Assembly (NCBI GenBank): GCA_964402065.1
Contig: CAYOAN010000001.1
Location: 1 to 64,000, forward strand
Reading direction: 5' to 3'
Length of the DNA: 64,000 nucleotides
DNA from: CAIWMF01 sp964402065
Lineage (GTDB): Bacteria; Verrucomicrobiota; Verrucomicrobiia; Chthoniobacterales; UBA6821
Shown: piece by piece, positions 8,402 through 17,724 of the stretch
Layout: every line of letters starts with the position of its first letter
Numbering within the stretch: position 1 is the stretch's first letter
Translations under genes and position numbers: made by a program
The notes under the pieces: generated by a model
The model's database searches: none
Told to the model about the DNA's origin: nothing
What the model saw: only the letters and a program-made list of their open reading frames with translations

Positions 8402-9258
8402 TATTGGAAACCTATCCTTCCGTGATTTTGAAAACAGATTCTGAGACAAAACTTTTTTTTAACAGCTTTCAAAGTCACGCTGCTCTAGTCGCCCATATTA
8501 ATGACTTAAAGGGACCAGCATTGGAACAAGCATTAACCAAAGTGCATCACGCAGCTCCGAAAGGGAGGCGTAATGTTGCTGCTGGATATGTGAGAGCTTG
8601 GTCTCTTTTTTTTGGAAAGTTGGAAGGAACGCTTCGGAACGATCCTCTTTTTGATCAGGCTTTTCAACTCATCAAAGGAGGGACCTTGCTTAGTGAAAGA
8701 CGATTCATGAATTTTTTTTTACTGCTTAAATATTCTCTTATGGAGATACCTGGAGATATTTTAGAATTTGGGAGCTTTCGTTGTGGTACGGCTATTTTTC
8801 TAGCTTATGTAGCGCGGGCATTAGGTCTCAATAAAACAGTTTATGCATTAGATACGTTTCAAGGACTTCCTGATGCCCAGAGCGATATTGATTTGCATGC
8901 AGTGGGTGATTTTAAAGAAGTTTCTTTTGAGTATTTGACAAAGATTGTTTCGGCTCTGCGTTTAGATAATCTTGTTTTGGTTAAAGGACGCTTTGAAGAT
9001 ACTGTTCCTAAGCTTTCTTCAAGACTCAAACCGCTTTCGCTGGTGCACATTGATGCCGTTACTTATCCTTCCGTAAAATATGCCATTGATGCAGCAATGG
9101 CACATTTGAATCCTCAAGGAGGATACCTTGTTATTGATGATGTGCTCTGCTCTGGCTGCATGGGCACGCTGCAAGCTGTAGAGGAGATGGTTGCAAAATA
9201 TGACCTCAATGCAGAACAAACCACGCCTCATTTTGTTTATCGATGTTTTCAATCATGA
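8398..9258 (+). CDS. TylF/MycF-like SAM-dependent methyltransferase, copy 1
   Basis: A 286-residue class I methyltransferase. GDILEFGSFRCGTAI is the SAM-binding motif I; TVYALDTFQGLPD holds the acidic residue at the end of strand 2; GGYLVIDDVLCSGCMG carries the metal-binding Asp-Asp typical of macrocin-type O-methyltransferases, which methylate sugar hydroxyls. The other conserved metal site, usually HxDxDxYxS, reads HIDAVTYPS here, so one Asp is Val. The likely start is TTG 8398 in a TTGA overlap with the amidase gene; no ATG is available near. It is a tandem paralogue of the next gene. Targets unknown, possibly surface sugars. Confidence 0.75.
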   Translation: MILETYPSVILKTDSETKLFFNSFQSHAALVAHINDLKGPALEQALTKVHHAAPKGRRNVAAGYVRAWSLFFGKLEGTLRNDPLFDQAFQLIKGGTLLSERRFMNFFLLLKYSLMEIPGDILEFGSFRCGTAIFLAYVARALGLNKTVYALDTFQGLPDAQSDIDLHAVGDFKEVSFEYLTKIVSALRLDNLVLVKGRFEDTVPKLSSRLKPLSLVHIDAVTYPSVKYAIDAAMAHLNPQGGYLVIDDVLCSGCMGTLQAVEEMVAKYDLNAEQTTPHFVYRCFQS

Positions 9259-10058
9259 GTGTTCCCCTTTCAAAAATTAAAATCCTGAAAGACGCACAAT
9301 CTGGTCCAGGCCTAGATAAGTCGTTGCAAGAGTTTCATCACGATTTTCCAACCTCTTTGATAAAAGGACGAAATGTAGTAGCAGGTTCAGCACGAGCTTG
9401 GGGATTGCAGTTTGGCAAGTTAGGAACAGCAGTTGAAGCCGATCCTCTTTATCAAGAAAGTTTCAAATTAGTAGAAGGAGAAACATTGTTGCATTCTAGT
9501 CATCTTCAAAATTTTTTTTTAATTTTGAAATACGGTATCAAAAATAAAAGTGGCGATATTATTGAATTTGGAAGTTATCGTTGTGGCAGTGCTATCTTTA
9601 TCGCCAAAGTAGCAAAAGAACTCGGCTATACTGGAAAAGTATACGCACTCGATACGTTTGAGGGAATTCCGTGGACTAATGAGGATCTGGATTTTCATCG
9701 CAAGGGTGATTTCAAGGACCTTTTCTTTGAAAGCGCAATAAATAAAATTCAACGACTCGGGTTGACGAATCTTGTTCTTGTTAAAGGATTGTTTGAAGAG
9801 ACGCTTCCAAAATTATTGCCGACGATGAACAAAGTTATTCTTGCTCATGTGGATTGCGATATAGAAAGTTCGACACGTTACGCCATTTTAGCACTAGAGC
9901 AACAAATGGATCGTGGAGGATATATAGCCATTGATGATGCGGCTACCCCGGCTTGCCTGGGAGTGATGCAAGCTGTTGAGGAGGCATTGCAAAAACGAGG
10001 GTTTCACGCGGAGCAATCATTCCCTCATTTTGTGTATCGTGTGCCTCAACTTTTTTGA
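9255..10058 (+). CDS. TylF/MycF-like SAM-dependent methyltransferase, copy 2
   Basis: Clear paralogue of the preceding gene: the segment FGKL...DPL...NFF..LKY...GDI.EFGS.RCG.AIF..VA..LG can be aligned without effort, so a tandem duplication is likely. SAM motif I is IIEFGSYRCGSAI; the metal-binding set is intact (HVDCDIESS and YIAIDDA). I chose ATG 9255 (267 aa), which overlaps the upstream stop as ATGA; an ATG at 9243 is also in frame. Expected to be a divalent-metal-dependent O-methyltransferase in the cytoplasm. Substrate unknown. Confidence 0.78.
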   Translation: MSVPLSKIKILKDAQSGPGLDKSLQEFHHDFPTSLIKGRNVVAGSARAWGLQFGKLGTAVEADPLYQESFKLVEGETLLHSSHLQNFFLILKYGIKNKSGDIIEFGSYRCGSAIFIAKVAKELGYTGKVYALDTFEGIPWTNEDLDFHRKGDFKDLFFESAINKIQRLGLTNLVLVKGLFEETLPKLLPTMNKVILAHVDCDIESSTRYAILALEQQMDRGGYIAIDDAATPACLGVMQAVEEALQKRGFHAEQSFPHFVYRVPQLF

Positions 10059-10059
10059 A

Positions 10060-10686
10060 ATGAATCGAGTACTTCAAAAACAAAAAATCTGTCCCGATTG
10101 CTCAGCAACTTATGATGATCGCTTATTAAGCTGTGGAGAGGAATTGATCTGTTGCTCCTGTGGAAAAAGGTTAAAAAAATATTATGATATCTTTCTTTTT
10201 CAAAAAGCATGGGCAATAGTGACGACTTGTTTGATTTGTTTTTTTATGGCGAATATCACGCCAATTATGGTTTTTGATGTTTCTGGTAACACGCAATCAA
10301 ATCTTATTATTACAGGGGTATTGAGTCTTTGGTTTCAAGGATATTGGCCTCTAGCTATCTTGGTTTTTTTTTCCGCTATACTTTTGCCCCTATTGCACCT
10401 TGCTGCATTTTGGTATTTGTTAGGAAGTTGCTGCATGAAGCATCACTGGAAAGGAAGTGGCATTGCACTTCGCTGTGTCAATATATTGGCTCCATGGAAT
10501 TTGATGCCTGTTTTTGCGGTGGCCACAATGGCAGCTGTTGTGAAGCTTGATCAACTTGGGACAATCCAATGGAAAATAGGAGCTTTTTGGGTAGGGTTGC
10601 TAGCGATTGCCTCGCTTGTTGCAATGCGATTATTTGATTATGGGGCGATTCTGGAATATTTAGAATCAATCTCAGCAAAAAATTAA
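10060..10686 (+). CDS. pqiA: PqiA-like membrane protein, zinc-ribbon half
   Basis: The 208-residue protein begins with a four-cysteine zinc ribbon (CPDCSATYDDRLLSC, then CCSCGKRL; residues about 13-45) and continues with four hydrophobic segments (about 55-75, 95-130, 145-165, 180-200). The second half matches a single PqiA domain. In E. coli PqiA and LetA two such domains are fused in one protein of over 400 residues; here the second domain is the next gene. PqiA-type proteins are inner-membrane partners of MCE proteins in lipid transport. I chose ATG 10060, two bases after the methyltransferase stop; upstream in-frame starts lie in that gene. Confidence 0.85.
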   Translation: MNRVLQKQKICPDCSATYDDRLLSCGEELICCSCGKRLKKYYDIFLFQKAWAIVTTCLICFFMANITPIMVFDVSGNTQSNLIITGVLSLWFQGYWPLAILVFFSAILLPLLHLAAFWYLLGSCCMKHHWKGSGIALRCVNILAPWNLMPVFAVATMAAVVKLDQLGTIQWKIGAFWVGLLAIASLVAMRLFDYGAILEYLESISAKN

Positions 10687-10713
10687 GAACTTTAATATAG
10701 GATTGCTTTTTCG

Positions 10714-11217
10714 ATGAATTCTTCCGATCAACGACGTTTCGAAGCTGTTAAAGCATTGGCTGTTGCTGGAGCCATCCTTTATTTACCGTCCAACATGATT
10801 CCTGTTATGACAATGACTGTAAATGGAGATGTGCAGCCCCTCACGGTGATGGGGGGAGTGATGGAAATGTATCACTCGGGATTATGGCCCGTAGCTGTGA
10901 TTATTTTTTTAGCGAGTATTATAGTTCCCTTTGTAAAGCTCGTAGTAACAGGTTGGATTTTGTGGCTGCATGGCACAACGCGTTGGCAGCGTCAGCGGAG
11001 TCAGGTTCGTCATATCATGATTAAAATAGGAAGTTGGGCCATGATTGATCTTTTTTTACTTTCTGTGATTGCTGCTGTGGGACAATTGGGTACGCTAGCA
11101 AGTGTTCATGCAGAGCCTGGTTCGCTTTTTTTTGCAGCTGTTCTGCTTTGTAATGTTTTTTCTTATGAACTTTATAAGACTTCTTGGATTTGGAAGTCAG
11201 CACCAATTAAAAAATAA
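10714..11217 (+). CDS. pqiA: PqiA-like membrane protein, second domain without zinc ribbon
   Basis: 167 residues with four predicted membrane segments. The start of the domain, ILYLPSNMIPVMTM, is the hallmark of PqiA domains, and the matching region in the previous gene (FFMANITPIMVFDV) aligns with it. There is no N-terminal cysteine cluster, as in the second domain of fused PqiA. Together the two genes make one complete PqiA, as separate chains. It lies 27 bases after the first half and 8 bases before pqiB, so the three form an operon. Confidence 0.85.
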   Translation: MNSSDQRRFEAVKALAVAGAILYLPSNMIPVMTMTVNGDVQPLTVMGGVMEMYHSGLWPVAVIIFLASIIVPFVKLVVTGWILWLHGTTRWQRQRSQVRHIMIKIGSWAMIDLFLLSVIAAVGQLGTLASVHAEPGSLFFAAVLLCNVFSYELYKTSWIWKSAPIKK

Positions 11218-11225
11218 AATTTCCA

Positions 11226-12761
11226 ATGAACGATATGTCAGTTTCTTCCGATCATGCCAAGGTTGTCACGCACGCCAACTACCGATTTTCTTGGGTCTGG
11301 TTATTTCCTGCATTGGCTTTGCTCGCTGTGGGATGGTTTCTTTTTAAGGAATGGAATTCGCGGGGTCCTGTGGTAGCCGTTGAATTTCATGAAGCCCCTG
11401 GTATTGAGGCCAACAAAACATTGCTTTTTTATCGAGGCGTAGCAGCAGGAAAAGTAATCGATGTGAAGTTGGATCAACAATTAAATCGAGCAATTGTTAC
11501 TGTTCGACTGAAATCCTTTGCTGCCCCACTTGCGCAAGCAGGAACACTTTATTGGATTGATCAGCCCGTTATTGGCCTGGCGCAAACTTCAGGGTTGAGT
11601 TCGATTATTCAAGGAAATTCAATTCAGGCTCGCTTAGGAGAAGGGCCAAGAGCTTCTTATTTTGTTGGGTTAGAGAAGGCGCCTCTTCATCCGCTCCAAG
11701 CACCTGGTCTTGTTTTGAAACTAGCCGCTGAGGAAGTCCCTTCATTGGAAGAAGGTGCTCCCATTGTCTATCGTGGTATTACAATTGGAGGTGTCATGCG
11801 CAAAGAATTTGATGAGGCAGGAAATCCCTGTGTCATTGTTGGAATTCAAAAACAGTTTTCAAATCTGATTACCAGTAGTAGTCGTTTTTGGAACAGTTCT
11901 TCCTCGATGATAAAGGTAGGTCCTGCAGGAGTTCGATTTGAACTTTTTAATTTAAAATCATTGTTTATTGGAGCTATTGAAGTTGATGCTTTTGGAGCAG
12001 CTGGAGAGCCTGTTGATAATGGAACAAACTTTCGACTTTGCGCCAATGAGTCTGAAGCACGCTTTGAAGATTCAGGAATGACGATTAAGCTTGTCGCAAA
12101 AGATATTCCAACGATTGAAGTAGGGTCGCCTCTTCTTTATCGCGGCGTTATTGTTGGTAAAGTCCAGAAAAAGAATCTCGCTGAAAATGGAGATGCAAGT
12201 TTGACGGTTTTTATTAAAAAAGAATTTGTACCGACCATTCGTCAAAACGCTCGCTTTTGGAGGCTTCCAGCAACAGAAATTCAAGCTGGTCCTGGTACTC
12301 TTAAGGTTGCGGTGAGTAGCTTAAAAACTCTTTTTGAAGGTGGCATTGCTTATGATCTCGTTGGCTCATCAGGAGCTCCTGCAGCTGAGGGTGCAACATT
12401 TTCTCTGTTTGCCAATGAAGAGTTAGCAAAACTGCACTCAACGCCGCTTCATTTGAGCTTTGATAATGGTCAAGGCCTTGTTGTTGGACAAACGCAGCTC
12501 CGTTATCGCGGGCTTCCTGTTGGCCTTGTAGGAGGAATCAAGATACTTCCTCGTAATGTCGAGGTAACGGCTTACTTAAAACCCGAATATGATTTTTTAA
12601 GACAGCCCGATACAACTTATAAAATTATTCATTCCAAAATTTCTTTGGATGGCGCTACAGGCTTAGAAACATTGCTTGGGGGTGTTTACATTGAGTGCCT
12701 TCCACCTAAAAAGGCACGTCCTGTAGCAAGGCTTGTTGATCGTCTTTTTAGAGCATATTAA
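11226..12761 (+). CDS. pqiB: PqiB-like MCE-domain lipid-transport protein
   Basis: One membrane segment (residues about 20-40, WVWLFPALALLAVGWFLF) anchors a large periplasmic part. I see four MCE-like repeats, each with the pattern LxYRGxxxGxV: LLFYRGVAAGKV (about 65), IVYRGITIGGV (about 180), LLYRGVIVGKV (about 300) and LRYRGLPVGLV (about 425). E. coli PqiB has three plus a coiled-coil tail. MCE rings bridge the inner and outer membrane for phospholipid movement. Only 511 residues long, it has no clear coiled-coil needle. No pqiC lipoprotein gene follows. The final codons Arg-Ala-Tyr and TAA lie inside the family A repeat that starts at 12750, so the repeat has set the C-terminus. Confidence 0.88.
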   Translation: MNDMSVSSDHAKVVTHANYRFSWVWLFPALALLAVGWFLFKEWNSRGPVVAVEFHEAPGIEANKTLLFYRGVAAGKVIDVKLDQQLNRAIVTVRLKSFAAPLAQAGTLYWIDQPVIGLAQTSGLSSIIQGNSIQARLGEGPRASYFVGLEKAPLHPLQAPGLVLKLAAEEVPSLEEGAPIVYRGITIGGVMRKEFDEAGNPCVIVGIQKQFSNLITSSSRFWNSSSSMIKVGPAGVRFELFNLKSLFIGAIEVDAFGAAGEPVDNGTNFRLCANESEARFEDSGMTIKLVAKDIPTIEVGSPLLYRGVIVGKVQKKNLAENGDASLTVFIKKEFVPTIRQNARFWRLPATEIQAGPGTLKVAVSSLKTLFEGGIAYDLVGSSGAPAAEGATFSLFANEELAKLHSTPLHLSFDNGQGLVVGQTQLRYRGLPVGLVGGIKILPRNVEVTAYLKPEYDFLRQPDTTYKIIHSKISLDGATGLETLLGGVYIECLPPKKARPVARLVDRLFRAY

Positions 12762-12888
12762 AACTTCTATAGCCGCGCATTGCGGCGTCACTCCGGTGTT
12801 CGAAGCCTCGAGTATGCGATAGACACTGCGTTTCTGAGCTCCTCGTTCCTGGCACCACATCGGCTATAATATTTTTTGAAAAATCTAG
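12749..12888. repeat. Family A repeat, uninterrupted reference copy
   Basis: Left end TAGAGCATATTAAAA, followed by TTCTATAGCCGCGCATTGCG; right end CGGCTATAATATTTTTTG, then AAAATCTA. The two ends form imperfect terminal inverted repeats, and TA dinucleotides border the element. Other copies, whole or partial, lie at about 4880, 26196, 51940 and 58517, and a right end alone lies within 3537-3591. It fills almost all of the gap between pqiB and gltB and contains no open frame. Confidence 0.75.
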
Positions 12889-12902
12889 TTCGAAGCGATG
12901 CT

Positions 12903-15900
12903 TTATGATTTTTGTATTATCGTAATTGCTTCGGTGATGATTGTTGCCGTCTGTTCATCCTCTTTTTTGATTTCAGGTTCAATAGGTTTAGCAACGGGGA
13001 GATGAGGCGTGACTTTCCAAAAATAGGAATGTGTTTTATCCCAATCGGCGAGCAGCTGTTGTGCCCATGGGCTTTCAGTATAAGTAACATGTTCTTGAAC
13101 CAAGGATCTCAACGAAGATGCATCTTCTTGAGTGAGACGGCTTGCTGTGACGAGTTGAGTGTTTAAAACGGAAAGAAAAGTTTGTTGCTCATCTAAAACA
13201 TAAGCTGTTCCTCCTGTCATACCGGCGCCAAAATTCTTTCCTGCCGATCCTAAGACAACAACTGTTCCTCCGGTCATGTACTCGCAACCATGATCCCCAA
13301 TGCCTTCGACAATAGCAGTTCCTCCGGAGTTGCGTACTGCGAAGCGTTCTCCTGCTCGACCATTGATAAAAAGTTTTCCACCAAGAGCGCCGTACATGAC
13401 GGTATTGCCAACGATTTCATTTTCATGGGGAGCAAAGAGATGATTTTTTCGAGGGCGAATGATGATCTTTCCACCGCTCATCGACTTGCCAACATAGTCA
13501 TTCGCTTCTCCTTTGAGAAAAAGCGTTACGCCCGGCATCAAAAAGGCTCCCAGGCTTTGGCCCGCTGTCCCCTTGAGTTGGATTTCTAATGCTCCTTCAG
13601 GAAGTCCTTCTGCACCATAATGGAAGGCGATAGCGCCTGAAACCTTTGTGCCAACAGCGCGATGAGTATTGTTGATTTTATAAGTAAGTTGAATGGGCCT
13701 TCCGTCTCGTATTGTCTCCTCAGCTTCTTGTAAAATAATATCATCAAGCGGTTGATCTCGTTCTGAATCGTTACGATCTCGCGTAGCATAGCGGATAGCG
13801 GTCGGATCATTTGCAGAGACGTCGTGAAGCAGTCGATCAAGAACAAGTTTGTTAGCTTTGGGGTGGCCGGCCATTTTTTTCTGACGTAAAAACTCAGTGC
13901 GTCCAACCATTTCATCAATTGTTCGAAATCCAAGCTTGGCCATGATCTGACGGACTTCTTCAGCGACAGCATTAAAATAGTGAACAACATTTTCAGGCTT
14001 GCCTTTAAATTTTCCACGAAGCCGTTCATCGAGTGTCGCTACGCCAACAGGGCAATTGTTTAAATGACATTGTCGGACATAGACACATCCCATCGCAATG
14101 AGAGCTGCAGTTCCAAAATTGTATTCTTCGGCGCCGAGCAAAGTGGCATAGACAATATCTTCCCCTGTGCGCATTCCCCCATCAGTACGAAGCGTAACGC
14201 GATTGCGAAGTTGATTGAGGAGTAGCACTTGGTGAGCTTCGGCCAAACCAAGTTCCCAAGGACCTCCGGCATGCTTAATCGAACTCAGTGGGGAGGCGCC
14301 TGTTCCTCCCTCATGACCACTAATTAAAATGATGTCAGCATGAGCTTTTGCAACACCAGCCGCTATGGTTCCAACTCCAGCTTCAGCGACAAGCTTTACG
14401 CAGATTCGAGCGCGAGGATTAACATGCTTAAGATCATAGATAAGTTGGGCAAGATCTTCGATTGAGTAAATATCGTGATGAGGAGGTGGCGAGATGAGTG
14501 TGACTCCTGGAACTGCATAGCGGAGCGTCGCAATATAGTGGTTAACTTTAACGCCAGGAAGCTGTCCTCCTTCTCCGGGTTTGGCTCCTTGAGCCATTTT
14601 GATTTCAATTTCTTTGGCGCTCGCCAAATAAGCAGCACTGACGCCAAAACGAGCGGAAGCAATTTGTTTAATGGCACTGTTGGCCCAGTCACCGTTTTCA
14701 CGACGTTTGTAACGTGCAGGATCTTCCCCTCCTTCACCTGAATTCGATTTTCCACCGATGCGATTCATTGCAATGGCTAGCGTTTCGTGAGCCTCAGGAC
14801 TCAGTGCTCCCAGCGACATGCCAGCGGTGGTAAAACGGCGGCGGATTTCTTCGATAGGTTCGACTTCTTCGAGTGGGACAGGGCCAGAATTTTTAGGGAC
14901 AAAAGAGAGAAGGTTACGCAGCGAATGAGGGCTGTTAGTTAACACAGCATCAACATAAGCTTGATAATCTTCCGGCTTGTTCGTGCGCATGAAGGAATGA
15001 AAATTTTTGATGACTGGTGGCGTAACGACATGCATTTCACCAGTACGCCGAAATCGATAAAACCCGGCATCAGGTAATTTTTCATTTGCAATATTGATCT
15101 TTTCTTCTTCCGTACTTGGTGCAAAAGCAAGATGGTGACGTGAGAGGCTTTCTTCTGCGATTTCTTCTAAATCTATTCCTTCAATTGGAGAGGTGGTGCC
15201 TGTAAAGCAAGATTCTATCAAGCTAGAAGAGATGCCTATTGCTTCAAATGTCTGAGCTCCGCGATAACTTCCAATAACGGAGATACCCATTTTTGACATG
15301 ATCTTGAGCAGTCCATTACACAACGCTTTTTTGTAATTGAGTAATGCTGAGCTCCAAGCAATAGGCTCTTTTTCTTGAGATAAAATTTCACGAATTGTTT
15401 CAAGAGCAAGATAAGGATGAACTGCACTAGCTCCGTAGCCAATGAGGCAGGCCATTTGATGAACATCGCGAGCTTCGCCTGTCTGTGAAATCAAACTTGC
15501 TTTCATTCGCTTTCCAATGCGAATGAGATAGTGGTGGACGGCTCCTACAGCTAAGAGTGAAGGGATTGCGACATGGTCAGCATCAACTCTTATGTCGCTC
15601 AGAATGATGATGCGCCCACCTTGATCAATTGCTGCTTCTGCTTGCTGGCAGATTTTTTCTAGCGCAAGAGCCAATCCTGAAGTGCCAGTGCTTTTTTTCC
15701 AAAGCGTAGAAATTGTACTTATTTTATGAACGCCTCCAATATTGTTCAAACGCTCTAATTCTTCCGTCAGTAAAATAGGAGACTCTATTGTAATTTGCTG
15801 AGCATGTTCAGGAGTGGCTGCGAGGAGGTTTCTTTTCCATCCCATTGCAGTGAAGAGCGACATTACAGAGCGTTCACGAATGGGGTCGATGGGAGGGTTG

Positions 15901-17492
15901 GTAACCTGAGCAAAGAGTTGTTGGAAGTAGGTAAAGAGAAGACGTGGCCGTGTTGAGAGGACTGCAAGTGGTGTGTCATCTCCCATTGATCCCACAGCTT
16001 CAGCTCCATCATGAATCATCGGTTTGAAAATCATTTCCAACTCTTCACTAGAATAGCCAAAAGAAATTTGCTGTTTCTTTAATAAAGCTCCAGAAATAAC
16101 TTGATGGACTTCTTTGATTTCATGGGCTTCAACTGGTGGAACCTTGATGAGATGGTCTGTGACCATTTTTTCATAGTCACATTCTCTGGCTAGCTGCTGC
16201 TTGATTTCTGTATCTCGTAACAGTTTTCCTTGAGCTAGGTCGACAGCCATCATTTCTCCCGGGCCAAGACGGCCTTTTTCGATGACTGTTTTTTGATCAA
16301 GGCCACTGACGCCCATTTCAGAGCCGAGGGATAAAATACCATCGTTGGTAATTTCGTAACGAGCAGGACGAAGTCCATTTCGATCGAGAGAGGCACCAGC
16401 GATAAGACCGTCTGTGAAAACTAGCGCAGCAGGCCCATCCCAAGGCTCGCAGAGGCAAGTGTGATACTCATAAAATCGCGCTAGTGATGGAGAGAGATTT
16501 TTGTCAGCGCGCCAAGCAGGAGGAACCAAGAGTGTCATCGAATGCAGGAGTGAGCGTCCTGACATTGTTAAGATTTCTAGTACATTGTCGAGGCTTGCTG
16601 AATCAGAGCTTCCAGACTGAGTGATCGGTTTTAAAAATTGAATATCACTTCCCCAAAAGTCAGTTTTTATTTCTGCTTCGCGAGCCTTGGTCCAATTGCG
16701 ATTGCCTCGAATGGTGTTAATTTCTCCGTTGTGCGAGAGCATTCGAAAGGGATGGGCCAATGGCCAAGTTGGAAATGTGTTGGTACTGTAACGTTGATGA
16801 TAGACACAGAAAGCTGTTTCAAAATCAGGATCAGTCAGATCAGGATAAAATTTTTCCAACGAAGCTGCGACCAAAAGCCCTTTGTAAACAAGTGTGCGAT
16901 GAGAAAAGGAGCAGATATAACAATTTTCAATCTTGTCTTGCTCGATACGATTTTCGATTTCGTGACGAGCAAGAAAAAGACGTCGTTCAAAATCATGATC
17001 ACTCATCCCTTCGGGTCTGCCCATCAGGACTTGTTGAATTGTTGGCATCGTTGAAAATGCTTTGCTGCCCAAGACATGGGGCAATACAGGAACTGGACGC
17101 CATCCAAAAAGAAAAAGGCCGCGCTTGGCAACTACTTCCTCGGTGATGGCCTTTGCCCTCGCTTGAGCATAGAGATTTTGATGAGGAAGAAACATCATTC
17201 CAACACCAAGATCTGTTTCATGATAAAGTTGATGACCTAAGGCTGAGATGGTTTTTTTAAAAAGCTTGTAAGGAATTTGAGTGGTGATGCCGGCTCCATC
17301 CCCAGTGCATGAGTCTGCGTCGAGGGCTCCACGATGCATCAGGCCACAAAGAGAGCGAAGGCCAATTTTTAAAATACGATGAGAGCGAGTTCCATTAATT
17401 TGACTTACCATTCCAACTCCACAGGCGTCATGTTCCTGTTCTGGATTATAAAGGCTGAGGCGACTTTGATGATGAGGGAAGGAAATATTCAT
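12903..17492 (-). CDS. gltB: Glutamate synthase large (alpha) subunit
   Basis: Converts glutamine and 2-oxoglutarate to two glutamates. At 1529 residues it has full length. In order: type II glutamine amidotransferase domain whose catalytic Cys is residue 24 (EHDACGVG; the first 23 residues should be cleaved), central linker domain, FMN-binding TIM barrel (LISGHEGGTGASPLSS), the 3Fe-4S cysteines CVYVRQCHLNNCPVG near residue 1134, and the C-terminal beta-helix with repeated GGxxxx motifs (YMTGGTVVVLGSAGKNFGAGMTGG split across turns). The electron-supplying small subunit gltD is not in the window. It is transcribed alone, convergent with pqiB. Confidence 0.97.
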   Translation of the reverse strand: MNISFPHHQSRLSLYNPEQEHDACGVGMVSQINGTRSHRILKIGLRSLCGLMHRGALDADSCTGDGAGITTQIPYKLFKKTISALGHQLYHETDLGVGMMFLPHQNLYAQARAKAITEEVVAKRGLFLFGWRPVPVLPHVLGSKAFSTMPTIQQVLMGRPEGMSDHDFERRLFLARHEIENRIEQDKIENCYICSFSHRTLVYKGLLVAASLEKFYPDLTDPDFETAFCVYHQRYSTNTFPTWPLAHPFRMLSHNGEINTIRGNRNWTKAREAEIKTDFWGSDIQFLKPITQSGSSDSASLDNVLEILTMSGRSLLHSMTLLVPPAWRADKNLSPSLARFYEYHTCLCEPWDGPAALVFTDGLIAGASLDRNGLRPARYEITNDGILSLGSEMGVSGLDQKTVIEKGRLGPGEMMAVDLAQGKLLRDTEIKQQLARECDYEKMVTDHLIKVPPVEAHEIKEVHQVISGALLKKQQISFGYSSEELEMIFKPMIHDGAEAVGSMGDDTPLAVLSTRPRLLFTYFQQLFAQVTNPPIDPIRERSVMSLFTAMGWKRNLLAATPEHAQQITIESPILLTEELERLNNIGGVHKISTISTLWKKSTGTSGLALALEKICQQAEAAIDQGGRIIILSDIRVDADHVAIPSLLAVGAVHHYLIRIGKRMKASLISQTGEARDVHQMACLIGYGASAVHPYLALETIREILSQEKEPIAWSSALLNYKKALCNGLLKIMSKMGISVIGSYRGAQTFEAIGISSSLIESCFTGTTSPIEGIDLEEIAEESLSRHHLAFAPSTEEEKINIANEKLPDAGFYRFRRTGEMHVVTPPVIKNFHSFMRTNKPEDYQAYVDAVLTNSPHSLRNLLSFVPKNSGPVPLEEVEPIEEIRRRFTTAGMSLGALSPEAHETLAIAMNRIGGKSNSGEGGEDPARYKRRENGDWANSAIKQIASARFGVSAAYLASAKEIEIKMAQGAKPGEGGQLPGVKVNHYIATLRYAVPGVTLISPPPHHDIYSIEDLAQLIYDLKHVNPRARICVKLVAEAGVGTIAAGVAKAHADIILISGHEGGTGASPLSSIKHAGGPWELGLAEAHQVLLLNQLRNRVTLRTDGGMRTGEDIVYATLLGAEEYNFGTAALIAMGCVYVRQCHLNNCPVGVATLDERLRGKFKGKPENVVHYFNAVAEEVRQIMAKLGFRTIDEMVGRTEFLRQKKMAGHPKANKLVLDRLLHDVSANDPTAIRYATRDRNDSERDQPLDDIILQEAEETIRDGRPIQLTYKINNTHRAVGTKVSGAIAFHYGAEGLPEGALEIQLKGTAGQSLGAFLMPGVTLFLKGEANDYVGKSMSGGKIIIRPRKNHLFAPHENEIVGNTVMYGALGGKLFINGRAGERFAVRNSGGTAIVEGIGDHGCEYMTGGTVVVLGSAGKNFGAGMTGGTAYVLDEQQTFLSVLNTQLVTASRLTQEDASSLRSLVQEHVTYTESPWAQQLLADWDKTHSYFWKVTPHLPVAKPIEPEIKKEDEQTATIITEAITIIQKS

Positions 17493-17639
17493 AAAACGTA
17501 AAACTAATCATTACAGCTCCAAACAAGGAATGAAAACGGTTCGTTCTAATGCTTTGCTAGCCGTTCAGGTTAGCCGCAGCCTTACAACAAAGATTTTTCA
17601 AACTAACTTATTACACAAACCTCCTCATTTTTATTCACG

Positions 17640-17670
17640 TTATTAGGTTTAAGCGATAAAGTTGTGTCAA
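17640..17670 (-). promoter_or_regulatory. Candidate promoter and structured leader of gltB
   Basis: On the minus strand TTGACA (complement of 17665-17670) is a perfect -35 box; TAATAA (complement of 17640-17645) is 19 bases downstream, and CCTAAT with 17-base spacing overlaps it. The leader to the gltB ATG is then about 140 bases. It contains AGGAGG followed by a GTG-TAA start-stop (near 17615) and a hairpin with stem GCTAGCC/GGTTAGC (17556-17574), which might regulate expression. Confidence 0.4.
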
Positions 17671-17724
17671 AACTCTAATGTAACGATCACTGTTTAGTTT
17701 AACGAGATCAATTTATTCTGACTT

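Noticed and set aside
13586..14029. 147-codon frame on the same strand as gltB in another frame
   Set aside because: Fully inside gltB, whose conserved domains cover this region.
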